Shown here: positions 7,166 through 15,982 of the stretch, piece after piece
Numbering within the stretch: position 1 is the stretch's first letter
Layout: every line of letters starts with the position of its first letter
Assembly (NCBI GenBank): GCA_013334225.1
Contig: JAAXXY010000001.1
Span: forward strand, 124,001 to 188,000
Direction: 5' to 3'
DNA length: 64,000 bases
Origin: Chlorobiaceae bacterium
GTDB lineage: Bacteria > Bacteroidota > Chlorobiia > Chlorobiales > Chlorobiaceae
Notes under the pieces: model-generated
What the model saw: only the letters and a program-made list of their open reading frames with translations
Told to the model about the DNA's origin: nothing
The model's database searches: none
Made by a program: the position numbers and the translations under genes

Positions 7166-9222
7166 TTGCCCGGTTCCTTTTTCCGGAACAGCACCTTTAT
7201 TTCCGATACGAGATGTTCTGCGGTAAAACCGAACTCCCTGAGAACGGTATTGCCCGGAGCGGAAGCGCCGAAATGGTCGATGCCGACAATGCGTCCTTTT
7301 TCGCCGGCATATTTGTGCCATCCGAAAGGCGATGCGGCTTCGACGACAACCCGGTTTTTAACCTGCGGAGGAAGCACTGCCGTTCTGTAGGATTCAGGCT
7401 GTTCATCAAACAGTTCGATCGAAGGCATTGAAACAACTCTTGTAAAAATTCTTTCACTCTCGAGCATTTTCCTTGCTTCGACAGCTATATGCACCTCGGC
7501 TCCGGAAGCGATGATGATGGCTTTTTCATTATTTCCTGTGGATTGATCCTGCCAGTCGCAGAGAATATACCCGCCTTTGCGCGCTCCCTCCCTGACGGGA
7601 TAGTGTTCCGGGTCGAGAACAGGCAGGGCCTGGCGTGACAGAACAAGCACCGTCGGTGTTTTCCTTTGAAGGGCTTCCTGCCATGCGCCGGCGGTTTCAT
7701 ATGCATCGGCAGGTCTGATGACGGTCATGCCGGGTATGGCACGCAGCATTGCGAGCTGTTCCACCGGCTGATGGGTCGGGCCGTCTTCGCCGAGAGCGAT
7801 GCTGTCATGGGAGAAAAGAAAGATCGCATGCAGTTTCATCAGTGCGGCAAGCCGCAGAGCAGGCTTCATGTAATCGGCAAACACCAGGAATGTTGCACCG
7901 TAAGGAATGATGATTCGGGAAAGTGCCATCCCGTTGATGATGGCTCCCATTGCGTGCTCCCTGACTCCGAAGTGCAGGTTCGTTCCTGAACAGTTGTCAG
8001 GGGCGAAATCCGTTTCGGTTTTTATGATGGTACCGCAGGACGGACCAAGATCGGCAGAACCGCCGACAAGAAACGGGATACTTGTTTTAAATAATGAAAG
8101 AGTCTCTTTTGATGCCTGCCTCGTTGCAATGGAAGCCGTCGAGTCAAAAGAGGGCACAAGGCCGACGTGGTTCTGCACTGTCCGGTAGTGCAGCCTGTCC
8201 TCGACGAATTGAGCCCGGTCTGGAAATTTACTTCTGTATTGATCCCATAGTGCGTTCCATCCGCTTTCAACCATCTGCCCTCTGGCTTTTACCATGAGAA
8301 ACAGCGCACGGACTTTTTCTGAAATATGAAAAACGGCATTTTCAGGAAAGCCGAACGCTTTTTTCACCAGTCTCGTTTCTTCGTTTCCGAGCGGTTCTCC
8401 ATGTGCCGCCGAACTGTTCTGCTTGCCGGGGCTGCCATATCCGATAATGGTTTTTGCAATGATCATGGATGGCTGACCGGTAACGGTTTTTGCACGGAGC
8501 ACTGCTTTTTCGATCGCAACGGCATCATTACCGTCCACATGATCGACATGCCATCCATAGGCAAGGTAGCGCTGCTCGATATTTTCGGTGAAGGTCAGCG
8601 TGGTCGATCCTTCGATGGAAATTCGGTTGCTGTCATACAGGCAGATCAGTTTGCCGAGCTTCAGGTGACCTGCCAGGGATGAAGCTTCGCTGCTGATGCC
8701 TTCCATAAGGTCGCCGTCGCTGCAGATGACATAGGTGAAATAATCTATCGGGTTCAGACCGTCCCGGTTCAGCATCGCTGCACAGTGGTTTTCCGCAATC
8801 GCCATTCCGACTGCGGTGGCAATACCCTGCCCAAGCGGGCCTGTTGTCGTTTCGACCCCGGGAGTGAGTCCGTATTCGGGATGTCCGGGGGTTTTGCTGC
8901 CCCATTGCCTGAAAGATTTGAGCTCGTCAAGGCTCAGGTCGTACCCGGTAAGATGGAGAAGGGCGTAAAGAAGCGCCGACCCGTGGCCGGCAGACAGGAC
9001 GAAGCGGTCCCTGTTGATCCATTGCGGGTTGGCCGGGTTGTGGTTCATGATTTTCGTAAACAGTACACATGCCATTGGCGCGGCGCCGAGCGGCAAACCG
9101 GGATGGCCGGACCTGGCCTTTTCAACCATGTCGACGGCAAGCAGCCTTATGGTATTGATGGCTTCGGCATCCAGGGTAATATCCTGAAATGAGTGAGTTG
9201 TATCTGAAAGTTCTCTTTTCAT
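7162..9222 (-). CDS. tkt: Transketolase
   Basis: Thiamine diphosphate enzyme of the non-oxidative pentose phosphate and Calvin-type carbon rearrangements, moving two-carbon units between sugar phosphates. 686 residues, full length. The N-terminal RSGHPGLPLGAAPM carries the catalytic His. The ThDP motif starts at DGDLMEGISSEASSLAG (about 166-182). The middle (pyrimidine-binding) domain has GVREHAMGAIINGMAL, and the C-terminal domain follows. It is the first gene of a two-gene unit with pgl. No clear Shine-Dalgarno is seen before the ATG at 9222. Confidence 0.95.
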   Translation of the reverse strand: MKRELSDTTHSFQDITLDAEAINTIRLLAVDMVEKARSGHPGLPLGAAPMACVLFTKIMNHNPANPQWINRDRFVLSAGHGSALLYALLHLTGYDLSLDELKSFRQWGSKTPGHPEYGLTPGVETTTGPLGQGIATAVGMAIAENHCAAMLNRDGLNPIDYFTYVICSDGDLMEGISSEASSLAGHLKLGKLICLYDSNRISIEGSTTLTFTENIEQRYLAYGWHVDHVDGNDAVAIEKAVLRAKTVTGQPSMIIAKTIIGYGSPGKQNSSAAHGEPLGNEETRLVKKAFGFPENAVFHISEKVRALFLMVKARGQMVESGWNALWDQYRSKFPDRAQFVEDRLHYRTVQNHVGLVPSFDSTASIATRQASKETLSLFKTSIPFLVGGSADLGPSCGTIIKTETDFAPDNCSGTNLHFGVREHAMGAIINGMALSRIIIPYGATFLVFADYMKPALRLAALMKLHAIFLFSHDSIALGEDGPTHQPVEQLAMLRAIPGMTVIRPADAYETAGAWQEALQRKTPTVLVLSRQALPVLDPEHYPVREGARKGGYILCDWQDQSTGNNEKAIIIASGAEVHIAVEARKMLESERIFTRVVSMPSIELFDEQPESYRTAVLPPQVKNRVVVEAASPFGWHKYAGEKGRIVGIDHFGASAPGNTVLREFGFTAEHLVSEIKVLFRKKEPGK

Positions 9223-9441
9223 AACTGAAGGTGTAATGCAATTCAGTTCCGGGACACGGTTTCCGGTAACCTCTGCGGTATGAAGTTTACGTGACAGGAT
9301 GTTGGCTCTCTGCTTTCAAAATACAAACACGGTGACAGAAGGGAAAGGTTCCACACCAATAGCGCTTTGCAGGAGCGGTAGAGTTGCGTAACTTTCAGTA
9401 AAACTTTTCGATAACTGATTTCCGGCCGCATGGTTTAATAT

Positions 9442-10101
9442 ATGCCTCTCAAGGACGGTTATGGTGTTCTTGTTGGAACCCTGCATAAATATTTCTGCGA
9501 TCGTGCTGTAAGCGACCGGAATTACTACCATTGCAACATCAAGGTCAGGGCGGGTAAAACAGTTTACCTTTGTCCGGTGGATCTTGACAGCAAGAAAGAT
9601 GCGGACGGGATGCAGTGGAGGGTGGTCGAACTGAAACCTGATGATTTTGAGCCTGTTTCCGATTTCCGGGAAGGGTGGCATGATCTCGATCCTGTACCCG
9701 GCTCCGGAGCTCTCGATTATTACCGGGACGGGAAACTGCGCCCGACCGGAACCTGTATTTCTTTCAAAGACAGCCATGAGAAACAGAAGGGAAGTGATGA
9801 AAAAGGAGTTCCCTGCGAAGCATGGAAACACGGAACCGGTATCGAGGCTTTCACCGACCTTGAAGCACTGCTCGGTCAGGCGGAAAAACTTTTCATATTC
9901 GGGGAGGCTTTCCGGAACGGGAAAGGCGTGCATAATATTCATCAGAACCAGGGGGACCCGCCGGGGAGCAGATGGCATCCCGAAAACGGCATATGGCAGG
10001 ACGGTGCGGTTGTTGTTCTTCGCGCCGATAAAACCGCTGCAGCTTTTCTGTGCAAATTCAAAACCCAGCATTTTTTCCCTGAACCACCCTCATTTCGCTG
10101 A
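9442..10101 (+). CDS. DUF2278 family protein
   Basis: 219 residues matching the DUF2278 (YukJ-like) family. It starts MPLKDGYGVLVGTLHKYFCD, the conserved opening, and carries HNIHQNQGD near residue 165 and WQDGAVVV near the C-terminus, both hallmarks. No signal peptide or membrane segment is visible, so it is likely cytoplasmic. The family has no established function. It stands alone, with 219 bases to the divergent tkt gene and 172 bases to the next gene. Confidence 0.8.
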   Translation: MPLKDGYGVLVGTLHKYFCDRAVSDRNYYHCNIKVRAGKTVYLCPVDLDSKKDADGMQWRVVELKPDDFEPVSDFREGWHDLDPVPGSGALDYYRDGKLRPTGTCISFKDSHEKQKGSDEKGVPCEAWKHGTGIEAFTDLEALLGQAEKLFIFGEAFRNGKGVHNIHQNQGDPPGSRWHPENGIWQDGAVVVLRADKTAAAFLCKFKTQHFFPEPPSFR

Positions 10102-10273
10102 TTTTGCCATATCACTTTTCATCCTTTTACCGATATCTGTTGGCGGGATGAAACTTCTTGCATAAATTTCATTTTAAGTTGCTGTAAATCATGCGAATCC
10201 AGTGAACAAGTTGCCCGTACACGGACCCCGGACTTTTTTTAGTACACTGATAATCTGAAAAAGGAGAACTTCC

Positions 10274-10927
10274 ATGGCAGCTTTTGATTTTGGTACGAAG
10301 GTCGATCCCGAGCTTTTTGAAAAATACCTTGGTTCCCCTGTAACGATCAATGTACAGGAATATATCGGACAGGCATGGAAGATGTTCAAGGAGCATGTCG
10401 GTGAATTCGTGGGTTTCACGCTGATTATTTTCGTCGCTTCCGCACTCAGTTCAAAGATATTTGCCGGTTCCATTGTCATATCTGCAGCGGCATCTTCATT
10501 TTATGCAGGTTATGCCATTGCTGCTTTCAGGATCCTAACCGGCCAACCTTTCGAGTTTTCCGATTTTTTCAAAGGTTTCAACTATTTTCTTCCCCTTTTC
10601 CTTGCAGGACTTGCAGGGGGATTTCTGGTGATGATCGGGCTGGCTCTGCTTGTTATTCCAGGCATTTATCTTGCCGTTTGTTACATGTTTACCACTTTCC
10701 TTATCATCGATTACCGTATGGAGTTCTGGCAGGCCATGGAAACGAGCCGAAAGATCATTACGAAACACTGGTTCGCTTTTTTCGGATTCACTTTTGTGCT
10801 GTTTCTTGTAAATCTTCTCGGTGTTCTTGCTCTTGGCATCGGCATACTGGTCTCAATTCCTGTAACCGCCTGTGCGTCAGCTATCGCTTACAAGGAGATC
10901 ATGGGACTTCATGCAGCGGACTGGTGA
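10274..10927 (+). CDS. Integral membrane protein, uncharacterised
   Basis: 217 residues with a cytosolic-looking N-terminus of about 40 residues (VNVQEYIGQAWKMFKEH-like, common in DUF975-type proteins) followed by about five to six hydrophobic segments between residues 50 and 210. The long segments include FLVMIGLALLVIPGIYLAV, with a Pro-Gly kink, and the paired helices at the C-terminus. It is probably an inner-membrane protein; no catalytic motif is visible. The start is firm: AAGGAGA lies 7 bases before the ATG. It is followed 63 bases later by another small membrane protein, likely in one unit. Confidence 0.7.
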   Translation: MAAFDFGTKVDPELFEKYLGSPVTINVQEYIGQAWKMFKEHVGEFVGFTLIIFVASALSSKIFAGSIVISAAASSFYAGYAIAAFRILTGQPFEFSDFFKGFNYFLPLFLAGLAGGFLVMIGLALLVIPGIYLAVCYMFTTFLIIDYRMEFWQAMETSRKIITKHWFAFFGFTFVLFLVNLLGVLALGIGILVSIPVTACASAIAYKEIMGLHAADW

Positions 10928-10990
10928 CGGTGTTTTGGTCATCCAGGCTTTTTTCAGCTATTTTCGGTTAAACTTTAAAACTTCAGACTT

Positions 10991-11476
10991 ATGCCAGAAA
11001 ACACATCCGATGCAAAAGGCCTTCTGTCCCAGCTCGAGGCCTTACTTGACGAGTACATGGTGAACAAGGCGCCGTTTAATTTACCGAAAGAGGTCAAAGA
11101 GTTTATCGCCAATGTTTCACCATACCTTGTCATTGTTTTTGCAGTCCTTGCATTGCCGGTCATTTTCGCGGCTTTGGGGATTACAGCTTTCCTTTCTCCG
11201 TTTGCGGCGCTTGGAGGCTATGGGTTTTATGGATTCAGCTGGGGATATCATGCCATTGTCGGTCTTGCAGTAGCGTTAATTACGATGGTTCTGGAGATTA
11301 TTGCCGTGCCCGGGATGTTCAAACGCACCAGAAAAGCATGGACGCTTCTTTTTTATGCATCCGTTATCAGCCTCATCGGCAGTGTTATTTCATTAAGCGG
11401 CATTATCAGCGGCATAATCGGAGCCATAATCGGCTGGTACATCCTGTTCCAGGTGAAAGAACTCTATACCAATTAA
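10991..11476 (+). CDS. Small integral membrane protein, uncharacterised
   Basis: 161 residues. The N-terminal 40 residues are polar and helical (LLSQLEALLDEYMVNKAPF). They are followed by four hydrophobic segments at about 43-65, 66-85, 88-108 and 118-155; the last is rich in Ile/Gly/Ser repeats (SLIGSVISLSGIISGIIGAI). I do not recognise a named family. The layout is that of a small bundle in the inner membrane. It probably shares a transcript with the membrane protein upstream. Confidence 0.7.
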   Translation: MPENTSDAKGLLSQLEALLDEYMVNKAPFNLPKEVKEFIANVSPYLVIVFAVLALPVIFAALGITAFLSPFAALGGYGFYGFSWGYHAIVGLAVALITMVLEIIAVPGMFKRTRKAWTLLFYASVISLIGSVISLSGIISGIIGAIIGWYILFQVKELYTN

Positions 11477-11619
11477 CTGACGGAGATCAGCCTTAAATAC
11501 GAACAGGCACCTTTTTTATCAAATGATCTATCAGCAGAACCCCTTCTTTTAACAATGACTCTATGCAGGGAAGCCGTGATAACCCCTTGAAATCTGCATG
11601 TATAAAATCGGAAACCGTG

Positions 11620-12366
11620 ATGGAAATGAAAAAGATGTTAACAGTAAAAACAAGGCTCATCACATACTCTCTTTTGATGCTTGCCGGTATGTGCTGTATT
11701 TCCTCTCATGCAGAGGCTGAAGAAAGCCGGGTACTGGTGAGCGCTGTCGGCAAGGTTTCGGTGAGACCGGATATGGCTGAATTCGCGGTTGTCGTGAAAT
11801 CGGATGCAAAAACCTCTGAAAAAGCGGCTTCTGAAACTGCAGATAAATATCGCTCCGTCCAGAATGCACTAAGAACGGCGGGAGTTGCTCCTGAAGATGC
11901 AACATCAGCGACTTATACCGTATCTCCCCGCTGGGAATGGGATCAGTCGCTTGGCAGAAGCGTATTGAAAGGCTATACGGCGCGTCATACCATCATGGTG
12001 AAAGTCCGCAATCTCGGTTCGATCGGAAAGGCAATCGATGCATCGGTGCAGGGCGGTGCCGATGAGGTCCAGAACATCAGTTTTTCATCGAGCCGGTATG
12101 AATCACTTCGCCAGCAGGCACTTGCCGCAGCCGTTGAAAATGCGCACCGCGATGCGGAAATCATGGCAAAAGCCGCAGGGGGTCACCTTGGCCAGCTTCA
12201 GGAAGCGGTAATAAACGAGCAGCCTCAGAGAGTTCGCCCATACCAGGATGTCATGGCTATGAAAGCAGCACCGGAAGCGGCTCCGACCGAGATCGCGCCA
12301 TCGGAGCAGGAGATAGCGGTTACGGTCAGTACCCGTTGGCGTTTTATCGGGGCCTCTTCCAGGTAG
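11620..12366 (+). CDS. SIMPL domain protein (DUF541), exported
   Basis: 248 residues with a signal peptide (positive MEMKKMLTVKTR, then hydrophobic LITYSLLMLAG, cleavage probably after SSHAEA) and a periplasmic SIMPL domain. The domain starts VSAVGKVSVRPDMAEFAV and ends ITVSTRWRF-like (IAVTVSTRWRF). I chose the ATG at 11620 because GGAAA lies 5 bases upstream and the signal peptide then has normal length; an upstream ATG at 11563 would add 19 residues that do not fit. Function of the family is not settled. It is the second SIMPL gene in this window. Confidence 0.82.
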   Translation: MEMKKMLTVKTRLITYSLLMLAGMCCISSHAEAEESRVLVSAVGKVSVRPDMAEFAVVVKSDAKTSEKAASETADKYRSVQNALRTAGVAPEDATSATYTVSPRWEWDQSLGRSVLKGYTARHTIMVKVRNLGSIGKAIDASVQGGADEVQNISFSSSRYESLRQQALAAAVENAHRDAEIMAKAAGGHLGQLQEAVINEQPQRVRPYQDVMAMKAAPEAAPTEIAPSEQEIAVTVSTRWRFIGASSR

Positions 12367-12399
12367 CATAACTGTTTCGCATGAAACCGGTGATACTGA

Positions 12400-13026
12400 A
12401 TGAGCCCTGTAAAGAAAAGAATTCTCGAGCGGTATGAGAAAACGGCAGATGGCCGGATTATCATTGATGTTGCGGCAGGCAGGGTGGAAGACCTTTATGA
12501 AAATTTCGACAGGACCGCTCCCTATCACAAAAAAGACCTCGAAGAAGACCTCGTTTATTATCTGACCGAATGTGTCCGTGAAATCGGCAGTGCTGATTTT
12601 GTGATCAGCTTTACTTTTGATCAGTTGCCTGCGGCGGAACTGATGAAGCGCGTGCGCACCAGTGTTCATAAATTTTTTATGTACCAGAAGGAGCTCGAGA
12701 GCGCAGCCATGAAAACAATGCTGAGAACATCCCTGATGCTTTTCTTTATCGGGCTTGCCATTCTTGGTTTGTCTCTCTGGCTGAACCTTGACATATGGTC
12801 TTCCGGCAATGTTTCGTTTGTCAATACATTGTTTTCCGAAGGCCTTACCATTGTTGCCTGGGTTTCCATGTGGGAAGGGCTTGCAACCTTTCTCCTGAAT
12901 TGTGCCCCCCATCTCTACCATATCAGGCAATACAGGAAAATTGCCGATGCCGAAGTGCTTTTTTTTCAGCAGCAGGTTACCGTACCGGATACGGCGGCAA
13001 TTTTACTTGATCAGTCAAGGGTTTGA
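12400..13026 (+). CDS. Hypothetical membrane protein
   Basis: 208 residues. The first 110 residues are soluble and charged (RYEKTADGRIIIDVAAGRVE near the start; RTAPYHKKDLEEDLVYYL further on). Two hydrophobic segments follow at about 110-130 and 143-168, then a polar C-terminus. I do not recognise the family. It lies 33 bases after the SIMPL gene and is likely in the same operon. A candidate terminator lies about 85 bases downstream. Confidence 0.65.
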   Translation: MSPVKKRILERYEKTADGRIIIDVAAGRVEDLYENFDRTAPYHKKDLEEDLVYYLTECVREIGSADFVISFTFDQLPAAELMKRVRTSVHKFFMYQKELESAAMKTMLRTSLMLFFIGLAILGLSLWLNLDIWSSGNVSFVNTLFSEGLTIVAWVSMWEGLATFLLNCAPHLYHIRQYRKIADAEVLFFQQQVTVPDTAAILLDQSRV

Positions 13027-13109
13027 TGGTTAGGGGAAAAAAATATATCTTTTCAGCCTGTTGTGTTTTCACAGCACACTGTCCCTGGAAAATATCCTTA
13101 AGGACTCTT

Positions 13110-13149
13110 ACAGCCTTTCATTCGTAAAAGGTAATGGCTGGCTGTTTTT
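13110..13149 (+). terminator. Candidate terminator after the membrane-protein operon
   Basis: ACAGCC (13110-13115) can pair with GGCTGT (13140-13145), with CCTTT/AAAGG pairing inside, and the hairpin runs into T5. The stem is imperfect. It fits as the end of the 10274-13026 operon. Confidence 0.45.
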
Positions 13150-13274
13150 GCCTGGTTGACTGATATGTCCCGGATGGTTACTGTGATATTTTTTATGAAC
13201 GTACGTTGAATGACCTGTTTTTATGAACATGCCGGCTGATACCGCTGGTTTAAACTTTCCGGGTGATAATGATT

Positions 13275-14006
13275 ATGAAACGATTGATTGTAATGCTCTC
13301 CTTTGTACTTGCCTTTGCGCTACCTTTACAGGGTAGTGCCATTTCTTTTGACAATAATATTTCTTCTAATATCACAACCACTTCCGTCCTTTCCCGTTTT
13401 TCAGAACTTCGAAACAAAGTCAGCCCTTCTGCGCTCAATTTTGCCCTTTCAGGTTATTATGCACTGAAATCCGAAGGGAAACTCGTTCGAGACGGCATCC
13501 TTACCATTATCGATTTCAACAAGCCCTCATTCGATGACCGCCTCTTTGTTATCGATGTCAATGAAGGCCGTATTCTCTATTCCGGACTTGTCGCACACGG
13601 TAGCGGGAGCGGAGAGATATTTGCCAGTACTTTTTCAAATCATCCGGGTTCTCACCAGAGCAGTCTCGGATTTTTCACCACAGGTGATACTTATGACGGA
13701 AAACACGGTTACTCTCTGAGGCTTCTCGGCATGGAGCCGGGTATCAATGACAAGGCTGAATCGAGAAGCATAGTGATTCATGGCGCAAATTATGTCTCTT
13801 ACGACTATATCAGGAGGACCGGCCGTCTTGGAAGAAGCCAGGGTTGCCCTGCAGTCTCATTCGAGAATTTTCAGCATATCATCGATCTTATTAAAGGAGG
13901 CAGCTGCCTGTTCATTTTCAAGAGTGATCAGGGCTATGCCGATAAATCATCAATTATCAACTCCGATCTTGCCCGGCTTCTTTCCGTGCCCGATCCTTTT
14001 TCATAA
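13275..14006 (+). CDS. Murein L,D-transpeptidase catalytic domain protein (YkuD_2 type)
   Basis: 243 residues with an N-terminal signal peptide (MKRLIVMLSFVLAFALPLQGSA) and a secreted L,D-transpeptidase-like domain of the YkuD_2 family. The catalytic elements are visible: His in SIVIHGAN (about 168) and Cys in RSQGCPAVS (about 191). Such enzymes form or trim 3-3 peptide links in peptidoglycan or attach proteins to it. Starts at GTG 13263, ATG 13269 or ATG 13275 are possible; I prefer 13275 because GGGTGA then sits about 9 bases upstream. A second, larger L,D-transpeptidase follows 15 bases later. Confidence 0.85.
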   Translation: MKRLIVMLSFVLAFALPLQGSAISFDNNISSNITTTSVLSRFSELRNKVSPSALNFALSGYYALKSEGKLVRDGILTIIDFNKPSFDDRLFVIDVNEGRILYSGLVAHGSGSGEIFASTFSNHPGSHQSSLGFFTTGDTYDGKHGYSLRLLGMEPGINDKAESRSIVIHGANYVSYDYIRRTGRLGRSQGCPAVSFENFQHIIDLIKGGSCLFIFKSDQGYADKSSIINSDLARLLSVPDPFS

Positions 14007-14021
14007 AGTATCTTCTGCCAT

Positions 14022-15722
14022 ATGACCGGTATTCTGCTTTTTTTGCTTGCATTCAGTCCTGTACAACCGCTTCCGGGAAAACACGCTCCAGTCGATCAGG
14101 AGAAGGGAACGCGCCATAGAGTGACATCTGTTCACCATGAAAAAGGTTCCCGGAGCTACACGATAGTCGATGCGATTCAGAATTATCTCAACAGGGCTTC
14201 CAGTCAGCAAATTCAGAAAGGCGGCGGGCAATTAAAACTGAACTCACAGCTTTACAGGTTTTACGCTTCCAGGCATTTCCATACAGTCTGGACAAAACCG
14301 GCGATGGTTTCCCAGCTGCTTGCCGCAATTGAAGCGATACAGGAAGATGGTCTCGATCCCGCGGATTACCATATCAGGGAGATAAAAGAACTTGTCAACC
14401 GCTTTCCATTATCAGTTGAGCAGCAGGCCCAGTACGATCTTCTGCTCAGCGATGCCTTTCTGACACTTGCCAGCCATCTTCATTTTGGAAAAGTTGATCC
14501 TGAGAAACTTGAACCAACCTGGAATCTCGGCGATTCAGAATCGCACTCTGCTCTTGAAGCGAAGCTTCAGCATGCAATAGCTGCCGAGCAAATTTCAGCG
14601 GCCTTGCAGGAGCTTCGTCCGAAAAATAGTAAATATGGAGAGTTGAAACGAGGTCTTGCCAGATACCGTGAAATTGCCGCTTCAGGTGGGTGGCCGGAAG
14701 TACCTCAAGGGCCCAAATTGCAGGAAGGCGACAAGGACAGCCGTGTCAAGTTCCTGCGCAAGCGTCTTGAAGTGACGGGTGAACTCGCCGTTTCGACTCC
14801 CGATAGTTCTAATGTATATAAGGGTGAACTTGTCGAGGCTGTAAGGCAGTTTCAGAAACATAACGGCATTGATGCTGACGGAGTGGTCGGTAATGCCACC
14901 ATCAAGGCATTGAATGTTCCGGTCGAACGGCGGATCGAGCAGATCGGCATCAATCTCGAACGGTACCGGTGGTTTCTCGGCGACATTGGTTCAACCTATA
15001 TGATTGTCAACATTCCGGATTTTACCCTGCAGTATGTGGAAAACGGCCGGAATCGCTGGAAGACAAGGGTCATTGTCGGCAAGCCCTATCGTGAAACACC
15101 GATATTCAAAGCCGATATGCAGTATATCATTTTCAATCCCCAGTGGGTTATTCCTCCGACGATACTCGACAAGGACGCTCTTCCGGAAATCCGTAAAAGC
15201 ACATCTTATCTTGACAAGAAAAAGCTGAGGATCATCGACAATGACGGAAATACGGTCGATCCATCTTCTGTAAACTGGTCGCAATATTCAGGCAGGAACT
15301 TTCCATACAGGCTTCAGCAGACAGCGGGTGACCATGGTTCTCTCGGAAGGATCAAGTTCATGCTTCCGAACAAATATATCGTTTATCTGCATGATACCCC
15401 TTCTAAGGAACTGTTCGAGAAAAATGTCCGAACATTCAGTTCCGGATGTATCAGGGTCGAGCATCCATTCGATCTCGCACAGATCGTGCTTCGTGACAGT
15501 GTCAAATGGAGTGCCTCGAGGATACAGGCGGCTATCAATACCGGTAAAACTTCGACGGTATTTCTCCCGAAAAGGATTCCTGTTTTTATCCTCTACATGA
15601 CTGCAGTTCCTGAAGGAGATGAAATGTTTTTCCCGGAAGATGTCTACGGCAGGGACGATGCATTGCTGAAAGCGCTCAACCTGCATATTCCTGAACTGAA
15701 ACCGTCCGATCTTGCTCTCTAA
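14022..15722 (+). CDS. L,D-transpeptidase with peptidoglycan-binding domain (YcbB/LdtD type)
   Basis: 566 residues. An N-terminal hydrophobic segment (GILLFLLAFSPVQPL) acts as signal. A YcbB-type N-terminal scaffold domain follows to about 230, then a PG_binding_1 domain at about 235-305 (SRVKFLRKRLEVTGEL ... GVVGNATIKALNV), then the YkuD catalytic domain to about 500. The catalytic Cys lies in SSGCIRVEHP at about residue 475 and its partner His in YLHDTPS at about 455. Catalyses 3-3 crosslinking of peptidoglycan in the periplasm. It is almost certainly cotranscribed with the smaller YkuD_2 gene upstream and ends at the terminator at 15751. Confidence 0.92.
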   Translation: MTGILLFLLAFSPVQPLPGKHAPVDQEKGTRHRVTSVHHEKGSRSYTIVDAIQNYLNRASSQQIQKGGGQLKLNSQLYRFYASRHFHTVWTKPAMVSQLLAAIEAIQEDGLDPADYHIREIKELVNRFPLSVEQQAQYDLLLSDAFLTLASHLHFGKVDPEKLEPTWNLGDSESHSALEAKLQHAIAAEQISAALQELRPKNSKYGELKRGLARYREIAASGGWPEVPQGPKLQEGDKDSRVKFLRKRLEVTGELAVSTPDSSNVYKGELVEAVRQFQKHNGIDADGVVGNATIKALNVPVERRIEQIGINLERYRWFLGDIGSTYMIVNIPDFTLQYVENGRNRWKTRVIVGKPYRETPIFKADMQYIIFNPQWVIPPTILDKDALPEIRKSTSYLDKKKLRIIDNDGNTVDPSSVNWSQYSGRNFPYRLQQTAGDHGSLGRIKFMLPNKYIVYLHDTPSKELFEKNVRTFSSGCIRVEHPFDLAQIVLRDSVKWSASRIQAAINTGKTSTVFLPKRIPVFILYMTAVPEGDEMFFPEDVYGRDDALLKALNLHIPELKPSDLAL

Positions 15723-15750
15723 GCCGGATTTCGAAAGATTCAAACAAGAG

Positions 15751-15792
15751 AGGCTGCCTCAGAGTTAAAACTGAGACAGCCTGTATTTTTTC
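15751..15792 (+). terminator. Terminator after the L,D-transpeptidase pair
   Basis: AGGCTGCCTCAG (15751-15762) pairs with CTGAGACAGCCT (15771-15782) with one mismatch, followed by a T-rich stretch (TATTTTTTCG). It lies 29 bases after the L,D-transpeptidase stop and in convergent position to the small minus-strand gene. Confidence 0.75.
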
Positions 15793-15838
15793 GCTTAAAG
15801 ACTGTTCCATTCAGGCCTCCAGACCCGCTTGTTTTTAT

Positions 15839-15982
15839 TTATACCAGGTCATCTTTTTTCCAGGCCGCCTTCCATCTTGTTCTTCCTCCGTTACAGCGCC
15901 ATCTTCCTGCAAGAGCGGCAAAAGCATTCGACGGAAGCAGGAAAAGCCCTGTCAGCATCAGTGACACCGGCAGTTTCGTCAC
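15839..15982 (-). CDS. Possible tiny secreted cationic peptide, 47 residues
   Basis: A minus-strand frame starts at GTG (15982) with GAAG about 6 bases upstream and ends at TAA. The predicted product has a textbook signal peptide: MTKLPVSLMLTGLFLLP then SNAFA as the cleavage site. The mature part would be about 25 residues, rich in Trp, Arg and Lys: ALAGRWRCNGGRTRW followed by KAAWKKDDLV. That gives three Trp, seven basic and two acidic residues, plus one Cys. I know no family match. It may be a small envelope or antimicrobial-like peptide, or a chance frame; the signal peptide quality is the main argument for a gene. It is convergent with the L,D-transpeptidase gene. Confidence 0.4.
   Translation of the reverse strand: MTKLPVSLMLTGLFLLPSNAFAALAGRWRCNGGRTRWKAAWKKDDLV

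Noticed and set aside
13263-13274. GTG 13263 or ATG 13269 as start of the first L,D-transpeptidase
   Set aside because: They put the GGGTGA too close to or inside the start; ATG 13275 gives better spacing and a normal signal peptide.
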